NCBI GenBank assembly: GCA_903915775.1
Contig: CAIWUD010000182.1
Coordinates: forward strand, 1-39,997
Direction: 5' to 3'
Length of the DNA: 39,997 nt
Source: an uncultured Chloroflexota bacterium
GTDB taxonomy: Bacteria > Chloroflexota > Chloroflexia > Chloroflexales > Chloroflexaceae
In this document: piece after piece, positions 27,083 through 36,888 of the stretch
Position numbering within the stretch: position 1 is the first letter of the stretch
Layout of the letters: every line of letters begins with the position of its first letter
Notes under the pieces: model-generated
Database searches by the model: none
Seen by the model: the letters and a program-made list of their open reading frames with translations, nothing else
Told to the model about the DNA's origin: nothing
Made by a program: the position numbers and the translations under genes

Positions 27083-28678
27083 ATGATCGAGCTCAACCAG
27101 CATCAGACCCCGCTCCACCAATCCGGTGATGTTAAAGGCCTGAGGCAGCTTGCTGCCAGCCGTCGGAACCAGTATCGACAGCAGCGCCGCTCATTCGCAA
27201 CACTGCACCATCAGCTTCTCGAACTGCTCCTCTCACCAGGTCGTTCGTTGAGGCAACTCCCCGCCCGCTTCCTACTTCACACCATTGTTGCTCTCACTAT
27301 TCCGTTTTCTTCCCTCATGAGCTATTTGCCGCAGCGTGCTCCTGAGGTTATCCCCACCGCTACGGCCCTCCCAGTGGATGAGCCTGTAGGCATTACTCCC
27401 ATCAACACGGAGATTCAGGAGGCGCTACCGCTCATTGGTGATCCGCCCTTAGACGAAGATGATACGCTTCCTGCGCCACTTTCCCTCGCCTCACGAAGTG
27501 ATCTCCTCGCCCCGCTGATCGTACCAGCGACGATTGTGGGCGATGTGGTGCGGATGCGCAACGGTCCTGGTCTGGCGTACGATGAGGTCAGTCGGATCAA
27601 TGGTGGTGAGGCCGTTGAGGTGGTTGGTCGCCATGAGGAGTGGCTGCAACTTCGTCGTGAGGGTGATACAGCGCTGTATTGGGTTGCAGCGGAGCTCATC
27701 GACATTCCTGAGGCAGTGCTCTACAACCTCACCCAGGTTCCGGCTGAGTTGATCCCACCACCGCCGCCACCAAAGATTGGGGTGGTGCGCGAGGAGGGGG
27801 TGAATCTCCGCGATGGTCCAGGGACGAACTATGTTAGTATGGCCAGGATGGGCCTTGGGCAAGAGCTAACGCTGATTGAGCGGTTCGAGGGATGGTTCCT
27901 GGTAGAGTATGGCCAGATCTACGGTTGGGTTACCTCAGAGTTTCTCAATATCGTTCCTGGTGTGGTCGAGCGCATACCAGTGGCTCAGGCTATCCCCGAC
28001 CCCAATCCGCCGCTCGTTGGCACCGTCACGGAGAACGCCGTCAATCTGCGCAAGGGTCCCGGTTCGGCTTACGACCGGCTTGGCTCGATAGACGCGGGGC
28101 TCGGGGTGAGTCTCCTGGCTCGTCACAAGGATTGGTTCCGAGTACAGCTTACTGATGGCACGAAGGCGTGGGTCTTCTCCGATCTGTTGAAGATATCACC
28201 GATGGCATCGCGACGTGTTCCAGTCACGAATGATATCCCGGCGTTGCCAACGCGCATGCGTGCAGTCAGCGGTGCAGCCGCTAATATCCCGGCCAGTGGT
28301 GATGTTGCCAACTACGCGGTTCAATTCGTGGGTTCACGCTACGTGTGGGGTGGTAGTAGCCCGAGCCGTGGGTTCGATTGTAGCGGGCTGACCAGCTTTG
28401 TCTACCGGCAGTTTGGCGTCAATTTGCCGCACAGTGCTGCGGGACAGTACAGCACGCGCTACGGTGCAATGATTGGTGGAATGAACAATCTAGCCCCCGG
28501 TGATCTGATGTACTTCGTCAACACGGGTGGCCGCCGCGGGATTACCCACGTTTCGATCTACATTGGAGGTGGACGGATGGTTCACGCCATGACGCCACGC
28601 TACGGTGTACAAGTGTCGAGCATCTGGGATAGTTACTGGCAGAATTCGTTCATCGGTGCGATTCGGCCCTACCGCTAG
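27083..28678 (+). CDS. Secreted/membrane-anchored SH3b(x3)-NlpC/P60 peptidoglycan hydrolase
   Basis: Three SH3b repeats (VRMRNGPGLAYDEVSRI, VNLRDGPGTNYVSMARM, VNLRKGPGSAYDRLGSI) then YVWGGSSPSRGFDCSGLTSFVY ... GITHVSIYIGGGRMVHA. Confidence 0.95.
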   Translation: MIELNQHQTPLHQSGDVKGLRQLAASRRNQYRQQRRSFATLHHQLLELLLSPGRSLRQLPARFLLHTIVALTIPFSSLMSYLPQRAPEVIPTATALPVDEPVGITPINTEIQEALPLIGDPPLDEDDTLPAPLSLASRSDLLAPLIVPATIVGDVVRMRNGPGLAYDEVSRINGGEAVEVVGRHEEWLQLRREGDTALYWVAAELIDIPEAVLYNLTQVPAELIPPPPPPKIGVVREEGVNLRDGPGTNYVSMARMGLGQELTLIERFEGWFLVEYGQIYGWVTSEFLNIVPGVVERIPVAQAIPDPNPPLVGTVTENAVNLRKGPGSAYDRLGSIDAGLGVSLLARHKDWFRVQLTDGTKAWVFSDLLKISPMASRRVPVTNDIPALPTRMRAVSGAAANIPASGDVANYAVQFVGSRYVWGGSSPSRGFDCSGLTSFVYRQFGVNLPHSAAGQYSTRYGAMIGGMNNLAPGDLMYFVNTGGRRGITHVSIYIGGGRMVHAMTPRYGVQVSSIWDSYWQNSFIGAIRPYR

Positions 28679-28717
28679 TGGTAAGTTTCGATCCGTCGGA
28701 TCTGTAAGGGTAGCCTC

Positions 28718-29785
28718 ATGAAAGGGTTGATCCTCAGTGGGGGTAAAGGTACGCGACTGCGTCCGATTACCTACACGAGTGCCAAGCAGTTAGTACCGGT
28801 GGCGAATAAGCCTGTACTCTTCCGTGTAATTGAGGCAATCCGCGATGCGGGGATCGATGACATTGGAATTGTGATTGGTGATACGGGCGATGAGATTCGT
28901 GCCGCTGTCGGTAATGGTCGACGTTGGAATGTCCGCATTAGCTACATTCCACAGGATGCACCACGCGGTCTAGCCCACGCGGTCAGAATTAGCCAGGATT
29001 TCATCGGTGACGATCGCTTCGTCATGTTTCTCGGTGATAACTGCATCCAGGGCGGGATCAGTCCGCTGATCGAACAGTTTGGGCGTAGCCACTACAACTC
29101 ACAGATTGTGTTGAAGAAGGTGGCCGACCCGCGCTCGTTCGGTGTTGCTGAGCTCGATGAAGAGGGGCGCATTGAGCGGCTAGTCGAGAAGCCACGTGAG
29201 CCACGCAGCGATCTGGCCCTGGTTGGCATCTACATGTTCGATCACCACATCTTTGAGGCGGTGCATAACATCAAACCTTCACTGCGTGGTGAACTGGAAA
29301 TTACCGATGCGATTCAGTGGCTCGTGAGCAGTGGCTACCAGGTCTTTCCTTACATTCACGACGGTTGGTGGATCGATACCGGGAAGAAGGACGATATGCT
29401 TGAGGCTAATCGGCTCATTCTCGAAGAGCTCACCCCCGTCGTGCAAGGGTATGTGGATCGTGACTCGCAACTGATCGGGCGGGTAATCATTGAGCCTGGC
29501 GCCGAGATCATCAACTCGACCATCCGTGGGCCGGCAATCATTGGTGAGAAGACCCGTATTCTCAACGCGTACGTCGGGCCATTTACCTCGATCTACCACA
29601 ACTGTTTGATCGAGGAGAGTGAGATCGAGCATAGTATTGTGCTTGAGCACAGCACTATTCGCGGACTTCCTGGACGGCTAGAGGATAGTCTGGTTGGGCG
29701 GAATGTGGAGGTTGGACGCAGCCCCCTGCGACCCAAGGCGTATCGCCTTCTCCTTGGCGATAACTCAACCGTGGGTGTCCTTTGA
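28718..29785 (+). CDS. Glucose-1-phosphate thymidylyltransferase, long form
   Basis: [44 protein letters not shown]-terminal left-handed beta-helix-like hexapeptides. Confidence 0.93.
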   Translation: MKGLILSGGKGTRLRPITYTSAKQLVPVANKPVLFRVIEAIRDAGIDDIGIVIGDTGDEIRAAVGNGRRWNVRISYIPQDAPRGLAHAVRISQDFIGDDRFVMFLGDNCIQGGISPLIEQFGRSHYNSQIVLKKVADPRSFGVAELDEEGRIERLVEKPREPRSDLALVGIYMFDHHIFEAVHNIKPSLRGELEITDAIQWLVSSGYQVFPYIHDGWWIDTGKKDDMLEANRLILEELTPVVQGYVDRDSQLIGRVIIEPGAEIINSTIRGPAIIGEKTRILNAYVGPFTSIYHNCLIEESEIEHSIVLEHSTIRGLPGRLEDSLVGRNVEVGRSPLRPKAYRLLLGDNSTVGVL

Positions 29786-30711
29786 CGCGCCTCATCCCTT
29801 CTTCGGCCATAACCCCAGAGTCGCTCTACACGCGGCGGGGCTTCCTCGGTATTGCCGGTGCGCTATCAGCGGCCACCCTGCTTGCAGCCTGCGGTCGTAG
29901 GGCAACTGAGCCGACACTCTCTGGTGAGCAGCCCGCTAGTGAGCCTCGTGATGAGTTGGACGATCCGCTCAATAGCTTCGAGCAGATCACGAACTACAAC
30001 AACTACTACGAATTCACGACTGATAAGCAGGAGGTTGCCCGCCTCGCCACGTCGTTCCGTAGCTCACCTTGGGAGTTGGAGGTGGGAGGGTTGGTAGCCC
30101 GACCGCGCATCTTCGCGCTGGAAGATCTGCTCGCCTTTCCGCAAGAGGAGCGTATCTACCGCTTGCGCTGCGTCGAGGGTTGGTCGATGGTGATCCCCTG
30201 GCAGGGTTTTCCGCTACACCAACTGCTCCGCATGGTTGAACCACTCCCTACGGCGCGCTACGTGCGTTTTGAGACGATCTTTCGGCCCGAAGAGATGCCT
30301 GGTCAGCGTGATCGCTACTACCCATGGCCCTACATCGAAGGGTTACGTCTGGATGAAGCGATGCACGACCTGACCCTCATGGCCACTGGCCTCTATGGAC
30401 GTACGTTGCCACCCCAGAACGGTGCGCCGGTACGTCTGGTTGTGCCCTGGAAGTATGGCTTTAAGAGTATCAAGGCGGTTGTGCGTATCGAACTGACCGA
30501 GCAGATACCCACCTCGCTCTGGATGGCCATGGCTCCGCACGAGTATGGCTTCTACGCAAATGTCAACCCTGAGGTGGCCCACCCACGCTGGTCGCAGGCA
30601 AGTGAGCGTCGGATCGGTGAGCTCGGGCGCCGCCCGACTCTGCCCTTCAATGGCTATGCTGATGAGGTCGCGATGCTCTACAGTGGAATGGATCTGCGGC
30701 GTAACTTCTGA
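29782..30711 (+). CDS. msrP: Protein-methionine-sulfoxide reductase catalytic subunit MsrP (YedY), molybdopterin; TTG start
   Basis: Tat motif [48 protein letters not shown] (Mo-ligating Cys); [17 protein letters not shown]. Confidence 0.95.
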   Translation: MTRLIPSSAITPESLYTRRGFLGIAGALSAATLLAACGRRATEPTLSGEQPASEPRDELDDPLNSFEQITNYNNYYEFTTDKQEVARLATSFRSSPWELEVGGLVARPRIFALEDLLAFPQEERIYRLRCVEGWSMVIPWQGFPLHQLLRMVEPLPTARYVRFETIFRPEEMPGQRDRYYPWPYIEGLRLDEAMHDLTLMATGLYGRTLPPQNGAPVRLVVPWKYGFKSIKAVVRIELTEQIPTSLWMAMAPHEYGFYANVNPEVAHPRWSQASERRIGELGRRPTLPFNGYADEVAMLYSGMDLRRNF

Positions 30712-31310
30712 TGAGTTCACCCTCGACCCACCTCCGCCAGGCCTCTGTTGGCATCCACCTCGGCGCCCTCTTCCCACTACTCCTGCTGCTCATCGATAGC
30801 CTCCTCGGCCGCCTCAGCGTCAACCCGATCCAGGATCTCACGCTACGTACTGGGCAGGTGGCCTTGATCCTCTTACTACTCTCGCTGAGTTGCACACCAC
30901 TCGGTCGGCTCACTGGATGGACATGGATGGTAGCACTACGCAAGCCCCTCGGTCTCTATAGCTTCCTCTACGTCTCACTCCACCTCCTGGTTTTTGTTGG
31001 TCTGGACTATGGTCTGGATGGGCTGCTGATCAGTCAGGCTATAGCTGAGAAGCGGTATGTATTGGCCGGGTTGGTTAGCTTTCTCCTCCTGCTCCCCCTT
31101 GCAGCCACCTCGACTCGTGCTGCTCAGCGGCGACTCGGGCGTTGGTGGCGGCGATTGCACTGGCTCGTCTACCCAGCAGCGATTGCAGCGCTACTCCACT
31201 ATCTCTGGCTTTCGAAAGTGGCACGCGTGCCCATCCTCGCCGCTGCGCTGCTCCTCGCACTACTACTGTTGCGCATACCATTGTTGCGCCAGCGTCTCCG
31301 ACGGAGGTGA
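30711..31310 (+). CDS. msrQ: MsrQ (YedZ) heme-binding membrane subunit
   Basis: Multi-[74 protein letters not shown]; start overlaps msrP stop. Confidence 0.95.
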   Translation: MSSPSTHLRQASVGIHLGALFPLLLLLIDSLLGRLSVNPIQDLTLRTGQVALILLLLSLSCTPLGRLTGWTWMVALRKPLGLYSFLYVSLHLLVFVGLDYGLDGLLISQAIAEKRYVLAGLVSFLLLLPLAATSTRAAQRRLGRWWRRLHWLVYPAAIAALLHYLWLSKVARVPILAAALLLALLLLRIPLLRQRLRRR

Positions 31311-31375
31311 ATAGTCATCCGTCGAGATTGGTATACAATGAGGGTATAGTCCATTCATCTTGGATGTACGAGATT

Positions 31376-32092
31376 ATGTCAGAACTCAAAGATAAACTCG
31401 TGCTTGTGGTCGATGACGAGCCACGAATGGTCAGCTTCATGCGCCTGAACCTCGAGCTTGAGGGGATGCGGGTTGCTACGGCAACGAATGGGCGTGAAGC
31501 GGTGGATCGGGTACGTGAGGATATGCCTGACATCGTCCTACTCGACATCATGATGCCGGTGATGGATGGTTTTGAAGCACTACGGCGCATTCGGCAGTTC
31601 TCACAGGTACCGATCCTAATCCTCACGGCCAAGGACGAGGAAGAGGATCGGGTACGTGGTCTGGAGCTCGGTGCTGACGACTATATTGGCAAGCCATTCA
31701 GCCACCGCGAACTGGTGAGTCGGCTTCGTGCGGTACTACGCCGCCACTACACCATCCCACCAGTGCCTCAGTCGATGGTAAAGATTGACGATCGTTTGAG
31801 TATCGACTTTGCCCGTCGTGAGGTGCTCGTGGGGGGGCAGCGCGTCAACCTACGCCCAACGGAGTACCGCCTCCTCTACCATCTCGTGCACAGTGCCGGC
31901 TATGTGCAGACTCACGAGATGCTACTCTCGAAAGTCTGGGGACCCGAGTATCGCGACGAGAATCACTACCTACGCCTCTATATCACCTACCTGCGGCAGA
32001 AGATCGAGGAGGATCCCGCTAACCCCAGGTACATTTTGACTGAACGGGGGGTGGGCTACCGCTTCGTCGACTTTGAGGCCAAGGGAGCCTAG
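31376..32092 (+). CDS. OmpR/PhoB-family response regulator (start 31364 or 31376)
   Basis: [27 protein letters not shown] receiver; C-terminal winged helix [56 protein letters not shown]. Confidence 0.95.
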   Translation: MSELKDKLVLVVDDEPRMVSFMRLNLELEGMRVATATNGREAVDRVREDMPDIVLLDIMMPVMDGFEALRRIRQFSQVPILILTAKDEEEDRVRGLELGADDYIGKPFSHRELVSRLRAVLRRHYTIPPVPQSMVKIDDRLSIDFARREVLVGGQRVNLRPTEYRLLYHLVHSAGYVQTHEMLLSKVWGPEYRDENHYLRLYITYLRQKIEEDPANPRYILTERGVGYRFVDFEAKGA

Positions 32093-32095
32093 TGC

Positions 32096-32695
32096 TCAGC
32101 CCGTCTCATCGACCAGACTGAGCATGAGACCACGGAGTTGGCGGAGCCGTCGATCGATACCCTCAGGACGAACACGGAGATCGTCGCGAATCTGGCCAAT
32201 CTGTAGACGGAAGGTGTCGAGAGGACCCTTCCCCTGTTCAGTACTGAAGGTGTAGGCGCGATCGAGTGAGCGGTAGACGAGCAGGAGGGTACGTTCAGCT
32301 TCGTCGAGCTGGTTCGTCTGGAGGGCGACGAGGGCGTCGTCGAGTTGGGCTACGGCGCGCAGCAGATGGAGGGCGCTACGCAGCTGACGATCGCGGGCTT
32401 CAAGATCGAGAATAGCCAGACTAAGCACACGGTCAGGGGGGGTAACCGTCGCTACCGCACTGGGCGGGTCTGTAGGGCGCACCGATGGTGGGGAGGGAAG
32501 TGGAAGGGGAGCAGTGGCGGTGGCAACGAGCAGGATCGGCTCCGCAGATGGGGCAACCATTCGTTGCAGCAGCAGGCTCAGCGCAACTGCCAGGAGCGCA
32601 GTGATCACGAACGGTATGGTAGCCAGCAGACGCATACGCCACGAGCTCGGTACATCCGCAGAGCCGACAGAGTGTGGTCGCCGTTCATCAGACAC
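32096..32695 (-). CDS. Hypothetical single-pass membrane protein with Pro/Thr linker and C-terminal helical region
   Basis: TM LATIPFVITALLAVALSLLL; linker PLPLPSPPSVRPTDPPSAVATVTPP; helical C-terminus; 5 bp downstream of ANTAR gene. Confidence 0.75.
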   Translation of the reverse strand: MSDERRPHSVGSADVPSSWRMRLLATIPFVITALLAVALSLLLQRMVAPSAEPILLVATATAPLPLPSPPSVRPTDPPSAVATVTPPDRVLSLAILDLEARDRQLRSALHLLRAVAQLDDALVALQTNQLDEAERTLLLVYRSLDRAYTFSTEQGKGPLDTFRLQIGQIRDDLRVRPEGIDRRLRQLRGLMLSLVDETG

Positions 32696-32700
32696 AGGGG

Positions 32701-33276
32701 CTAGATCTCGTTAGCGAGAAGGATTGCCTGTGCGATCTCCTTCATGGACTTGCGGGTATTCATCGAGAGTTGCTGAATCTTACGAAAAGCTTCAGCCTCT
32801 TTCAGCCCCTGAGCATCCATGAGGATACCTTTGGCCCGCTCGACCAACTTGCGCGTATCGAGAGTCTCCTTGAGATCAACAACCTGCTGATCCATCTCTA
32901 AGAACTCTTCGTAGCGGGCCATGGCAATCTCGATAGCGGGTAACAGTTCGGCTTCACGGAACGGCTTGACCACATAGTTGACGACACCAGCCTCTTTGGC
33001 TCGCTCAACCAACTCGCGATCCGAGTAGGCGGTGAGTAACAGGACGGGTGCGATCTTCTCTTCAGTCAGGATTTTCGCCGCCTGGATCCCATCCAGTTTG
33101 GGCATCTTGATATCCATGAGCACGAGGTCGGGGCGCAACTCACGCGAGAGATTGATGACGCTCACGCCATCCCCGGCCTCACCTACCACAAGGTAGCCGA
33201 GTCCAACGAGTGTCTCTTTTAGATTCATACGAATGATCGACTCATCATCCGCAATAACTAGACGTGTCTGTGCCAT
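32701..33276 (-). CDS. Receiver-ANTAR RNA-binding response regulator (AmiR/NasT-like)
   Basis: VIADDESIIRMNLKETL, LVLMDIKMPKLDGI, LLLTAYSD, VKPF; C-terminal LVERAKGILMDAQGLKEAEAFRKIQQLSMNTRKSMKEIAQAIL = ANTAR. Confidence 0.95.
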   Translation of the reverse strand: MAQTRLVIADDESIIRMNLKETLVGLGYLVVGEAGDGVSVINLSRELRPDLVLMDIKMPKLDGIQAAKILTEEKIAPVLLLTAYSDRELVERAKEAGVVNYVVKPFREAELLPAIEIAMARYEEFLEMDQQVVDLKETLDTRKLVERAKGILMDAQGLKEAEAFRKIQQLSMNTRKSMKEIAQAILLANEI

Positions 33277-33299
33277 AGCCTACCTGCTGAGCTTATATA

Positions 33300-33410
33300 C
33301 GATGCCTTGAGGCATGTCTTGATTTCGGCTGCGCCAACGCTACCGTCTGGCGTCACCAGGGTCGGGTCAGCGCTCTTGGTGGACGGCTTTTTATCCTCCA
33401 CAAGATTGCC
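33300..33410 (-). repeat. Reverse diverged copy of dispersed intergenic repeat
   Basis: ttgaggcatgtcttgatttcggctgcgccaacgctaccgtctggcgtcaccagggtcgggt...ggtggacggctttttatcctccac. Confidence 0.7.
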
Positions 33411-33608
33411 ACGTTTACTTGGACCACACCCGGGCTGGCAAAAACCACAACCCAGCCACGAACCTCGTTCAACGTCGCGCTGCAAGTATAACACGCTGCC
33501 AGAGGTGGGTCAATGATCGACATGCCTACGAAGTTGCCCCAGCCGCATCTCTAGGGTACAATGCTCTAACATGGCTCATCAAGATCGAGGTGTTGAGGAG
33601 TTGCGCCC

Positions 33609-34673
33609 GTGAGCCCCTGGCGTACCCTGGGTCGACCTACCGCTGCACTGGCCACGCTCCTACTCATGGCCTGCTGTGCTGCAGCGCCTAAACTGCCGAG
33701 CACAACTCCTACGCCGGTTGTCGCAGCTATCATCAATGCAACCTCGCCCCCAACTCGGCAACCCACAGCCCTTGGTGCACCACTCCAGTCGTTTCAACTG
33801 TTGGCGAGCTACCCCCACGATCCGCAAGCGTTTACGCAGGGCCTGATCTACACTGGCGGTGATACGTACTACGAGAGCACTGGCTACTACGAATTCTCTT
33901 CACTGCGCGAGGTGGAGTTGGCGACCGGACAGGTGCAGCGGCAACTCATGCTCAGCACCATTGCTCCACCTGGAACCGACTACCACTTTGCTGAAGGTAT
34001 TGCGCTCGTTGGTACGCAGATCTTCCAGCTCACATGGCAGAGTGGCTTCGGAGTGATCTACAACCGCGACACCTTTGCCGAACAGGGGCGCTTTCGCTAC
34101 CCACCAGAGGGGCGTACACTTCCCCGTGAGGGCTGGGGACTCACCAGTGATGGCACGCGCCTCATTATGAGTGACGGCACGGCCAACCTCTACTTCGTCG
34201 ACCCAGTTGGTACAGCAGCAACAGGTAGTTTAGCCCTCATCGGCCAGGTGGAGGTTCGTGATGCCCTGGGCCCAGTCACCAACCTGAACGAACTGGAGTA
34301 TATTAATGGCGAGATCTTCGCGAACATCTGGCAGCGTGACCTGATTGCACGGATTGATCCGGTGAGTGGTGCAGTCCGGGCCTACCTCGACCTCCACGAG
34401 CTACGGGCACTGCTTCCCCCCGGTGGTCGCCCCGAGGTACTCAATGGCATCGCCTACGATGCTGCAAACGACCAGTTGCTGGTGACCGGCAAGTGGTGGC
34501 CTACGCTCTTCGTGATCCAGTTGGAGCCACTTGCACAATACCACCTCTACCTACCTACGATTGTGACACTCCCTAGCGAAGCGGGCCCTGTGGCTGCTCG
34601 GGCCAACGTGCCTGCTGGTGAGCTTACCGCCCAACAACGCTATTCGCCCCAGTTCTCGAAGATCATCGGGTGA
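33609..34673 (+). CDS. Glutaminyl-peptide cyclotransferase (glutamine cyclotransferase), predicted lipoprotein
   Basis: YPHDPQAFTQGLIYTGGDTYYESTGYYEFSSLREVEL; LNELEYINGEIFANIW; VLNGIAYDAANDQLLVTGKWWPTLFVI; lipobox-like LLMACC. Confidence 0.93.
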   Translation: MSPWRTLGRPTAALATLLLMACCAAAPKLPSTTPTPVVAAIINATSPPTRQPTALGAPLQSFQLLASYPHDPQAFTQGLIYTGGDTYYESTGYYEFSSLREVELATGQVQRQLMLSTIAPPGTDYHFAEGIALVGTQIFQLTWQSGFGVIYNRDTFAEQGRFRYPPEGRTLPREGWGLTSDGTRLIMSDGTANLYFVDPVGTAATGSLALIGQVEVRDALGPVTNLNELEYINGEIFANIWQRDLIARIDPVSGAVRAYLDLHELRALLPPGGRPEVLNGIAYDAANDQLLVTGKWWPTLFVIQLEPLAQYHLYLPTIVTLPSEAGPVAARANVPAGELTAQQRYSPQFSKIIG

Positions 34674-34676
34674 CCC

Positions 34677-35528
34677 ATGCATCGTATCATGAGACATATT
34701 CTACTCACCATCCTGGTGACCCTTCTGAGCGCTGCCTGCACTGCTCAGATTCCCACCCCATCCCAGTCCACCCCATCAAGTAGTGAGGAGCGTCCGGTGA
34801 CAACCCCTAGTGGTCTCACATTCATTGAGTTGGCCCCAGGCAGTGGTGATCTCGCACGACCTGGCGATGTTGTTGATGTTCACTACCGCGGTACGCTTGC
34901 CGATGGTACGCAGTTCGACAGCTCCCACTCTCGGGGGCAGCCGATTCAGTTTATCCTGGGGCAGGGCATGGTGATTGCCGGCTGGGATGAGGGGGTCGCC
35001 ATGATGCGCAAGGGTGGGAAGGCACGGCTCATTATCCCACCACAACTCGCTTATGGCAGTCGTGGTGCCGGCGGAGTGATTCCACCGAATGCGACTCTGA
35101 ACTTTGAGGTCGAACTGGTCGAGATCCGCCCTGGTCCCGCGGTAGCACCTCAAACGGTGGCAGAGGGTGACTACACAACCACCGCTAGTGGATTGCGCTC
35201 CTACGATCTGCAGGTTGGCGCGGGGGCTGAAGCAGTAGCTGGTCGTACGGTATTGGTCCACTATACTGGCTGGTTGACTGATGGGACACGGTTTGATAGT
35301 TCCCGCCAACCACGCCGACCTATGGGACGTCAGGAGCCATTCAGCTTTCGCCTGGGCGGGGGTGAGGTGATCAAGGGTTGGGATGAAGGAGTTGCAGGCA
35401 TGCGTGTTGGCGGGAAGCGCCAACTGGTGATCCCAGCCGCACTTGCCTATGGCGACCGTGGTGCTGGTGAGGTCATTCCACCGGGTGCAACGCTGATCTT
35501 TGAGGTCGAACTGGTCGATGTACGTTAG
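34677..35528 (+). CDS. Tandem FKBP-type peptidyl-prolyl isomerase, predicted lipoprotein
   Basis: Lipobox LLSAAC; two FKBP domains ([24 protein letters not shown]...[44 protein letters not shown]...[18 protein letters not shown]). Confidence 0.95.
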   Translation: MHRIMRHILLTILVTLLSAACTAQIPTPSQSTPSSSEERPVTTPSGLTFIELAPGSGDLARPGDVVDVHYRGTLADGTQFDSSHSRGQPIQFILGQGMVIAGWDEGVAMMRKGGKARLIIPPQLAYGSRGAGGVIPPNATLNFEVELVEIRPGPAVAPQTVAEGDYTTTASGLRSYDLQVGAGAEAVAGRTVLVHYTGWLTDGTRFDSSRQPRRPMGRQEPFSFRLGGGEVIKGWDEGVAGMRVGGKRQLVIPAALAYGDRGAGEVIPPGATLIFEVELVDVR

Positions 35529-35635
35529 GGATGTTTCAATATTGACTATACCAACTTTCTAGCGCTACCAGGGTTGGGGTGGTTTTCTTGTGAAGGGCTT
35601 CGTCCACCTCACGTACGCTGGTCATATCGGTGTGC
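35529..35635 (-). repeat. Reverse diverged copy of dispersed intergenic repeat
   Basis: agggatgtttcaatattgac...gcgctaccagggttggggtggttttcttgtgaagggcttcgtccacctcacgtacgctggtcat. Confidence 0.65.
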
Positions 35636-35666
35636 ACCACACCTATTTGCAAATCAGGAATAACCT

Positions 35667-36776
35667 ATGAGGATCGAGCAGATTGAGGTACGGCGGATCG
35701 AGCTCCCCTTTGTCGCCCCTTTTGAGACGAGCGGCTGGCGTGAAGTGGCCAACCACTCCCTGTTGGTACGCCTCAGGGCGGAGGGGGCAGAGGGTTGGGG
35801 TGAGGCCCCCGTAGGTGTTGGCCCCTGGTACAACGAAGAGACTCAGGCAACGGCTTGGGTCATTGCACGCGACCATCTGGCACCAATGTTGCTCGATGCG
35901 GACATTTCACGCCCTGAGGATGTTGATGCCCTCTATACCAGGGTACGCGCCAACCGCATGGCCCGCGCTGGCTTCGAGTTTGCTGCCTGGGATCTCTTTG
36001 GTCGGCTCCAAGGCCAGAGCCTGCGGAGCATGCTGGGCGGTGTACGCCAACAGGTTGATGTGGGAGTGAGTGTCGGTGTACAGCCCGATATTGCTACCCT
36101 GCTGCGGGTGGTTGGTGCCTACGTCGATGCTGGTTACCGGCGGGTAAAATTGAAGATTAAGCCAGGTTGGGATCTTGAGCCCACCCATGCGGTACGCACC
36201 ACATGGCCGAATCTACTCCTGCAGGTCGATGCCAACAGCATCTACGCCCTCACCGATGCTGAGCATCTTGCACGTCTTGACGCCTACGATCTGCTCCTGA
36301 TCGAGCAACCCCTCGCCCATGATGATATCTTCGACCACGCGAAGTTACAACGGCGGCTCCGCACACCGATCTGCCTCGATGAGAGTATCGTTTCACCCGA
36401 TCATGCCCGTTGGGCCCTGGAACTGCAGGCGTGTGGGGTGATCAACATCAAGCCGAGTAGGGTGGGGGGCCTGACTGCCGCTCGCCAGATCCACGACATG
36501 GCGGCCGAGGCGGGTGTGCCGGTCTGGTGTGGTGGTATGCTCGAGACCGGGATTGGAAGAGCGGCGAATGTGGCGCTGGCGAGCTTGCCAAACTTTACGC
36601 TGCCAGGGGATATTAGCGCAAGCGATCGCTACTTCCGGCGCGATATTGTGCGTAACCCCTTCGTGCTCAATGCCGATAGTACACTCACCGTCCCCGATGC
36701 GCCTGGCAGTGGTGCGGATCTGGATCTAGACTTCCTTGAGCAGGTGACCCTTGAGCGGTTCGTGGTGACGCGGTAG
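35667..36776 (+). CDS. Enolase-superfamily enzyme, o-succinylbenzoate synthase / N-acylamino-acid racemase-like
   Basis: IELPFVAPFETSGW, RRVKLKIKPGWD (KxK), LLQVDANSIYAL, IEQPL, ICLDESI, NIKPSRVGGLTAA, WCGGMLETGIGRA. Confidence 0.85.
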   Translation: MRIEQIEVRRIELPFVAPFETSGWREVANHSLLVRLRAEGAEGWGEAPVGVGPWYNEETQATAWVIARDHLAPMLLDADISRPEDVDALYTRVRANRMARAGFEFAAWDLFGRLQGQSLRSMLGGVRQQVDVGVSVGVQPDIATLLRVVGAYVDAGYRRVKLKIKPGWDLEPTHAVRTTWPNLLLQVDANSIYALTDAEHLARLDAYDLLLIEQPLAHDDIFDHAKLQRRLRTPICLDESIVSPDHARWALELQACGVINIKPSRVGGLTAARQIHDMAAEAGVPVWCGGMLETGIGRAANVALASLPNFTLPGDISASDRYFRRDIVRNPFVLNADSTLTVPDAPGSGADLDLDFLEQVTLERFVVTR

Positions 36777-36819
36777 GCGCGGCAAGGTTCGATGTAGGCG
36801 GCGTCCCTGGCTGGGTTGG

Positions 36820-36843
36820 GGGGATGTTGCGGAGAACATCCCC
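36820..36843. terminator. Hairpin after MenC-like gene
   Basis: ggggatgtt(gcggag)aacatcccc 9-bp stem. Confidence 0.45.
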
Positions 36844-36888
36844 AGCTACACCTCCGGTGAGAGATAGTTCAATGGAAAGTGGTAGCAG

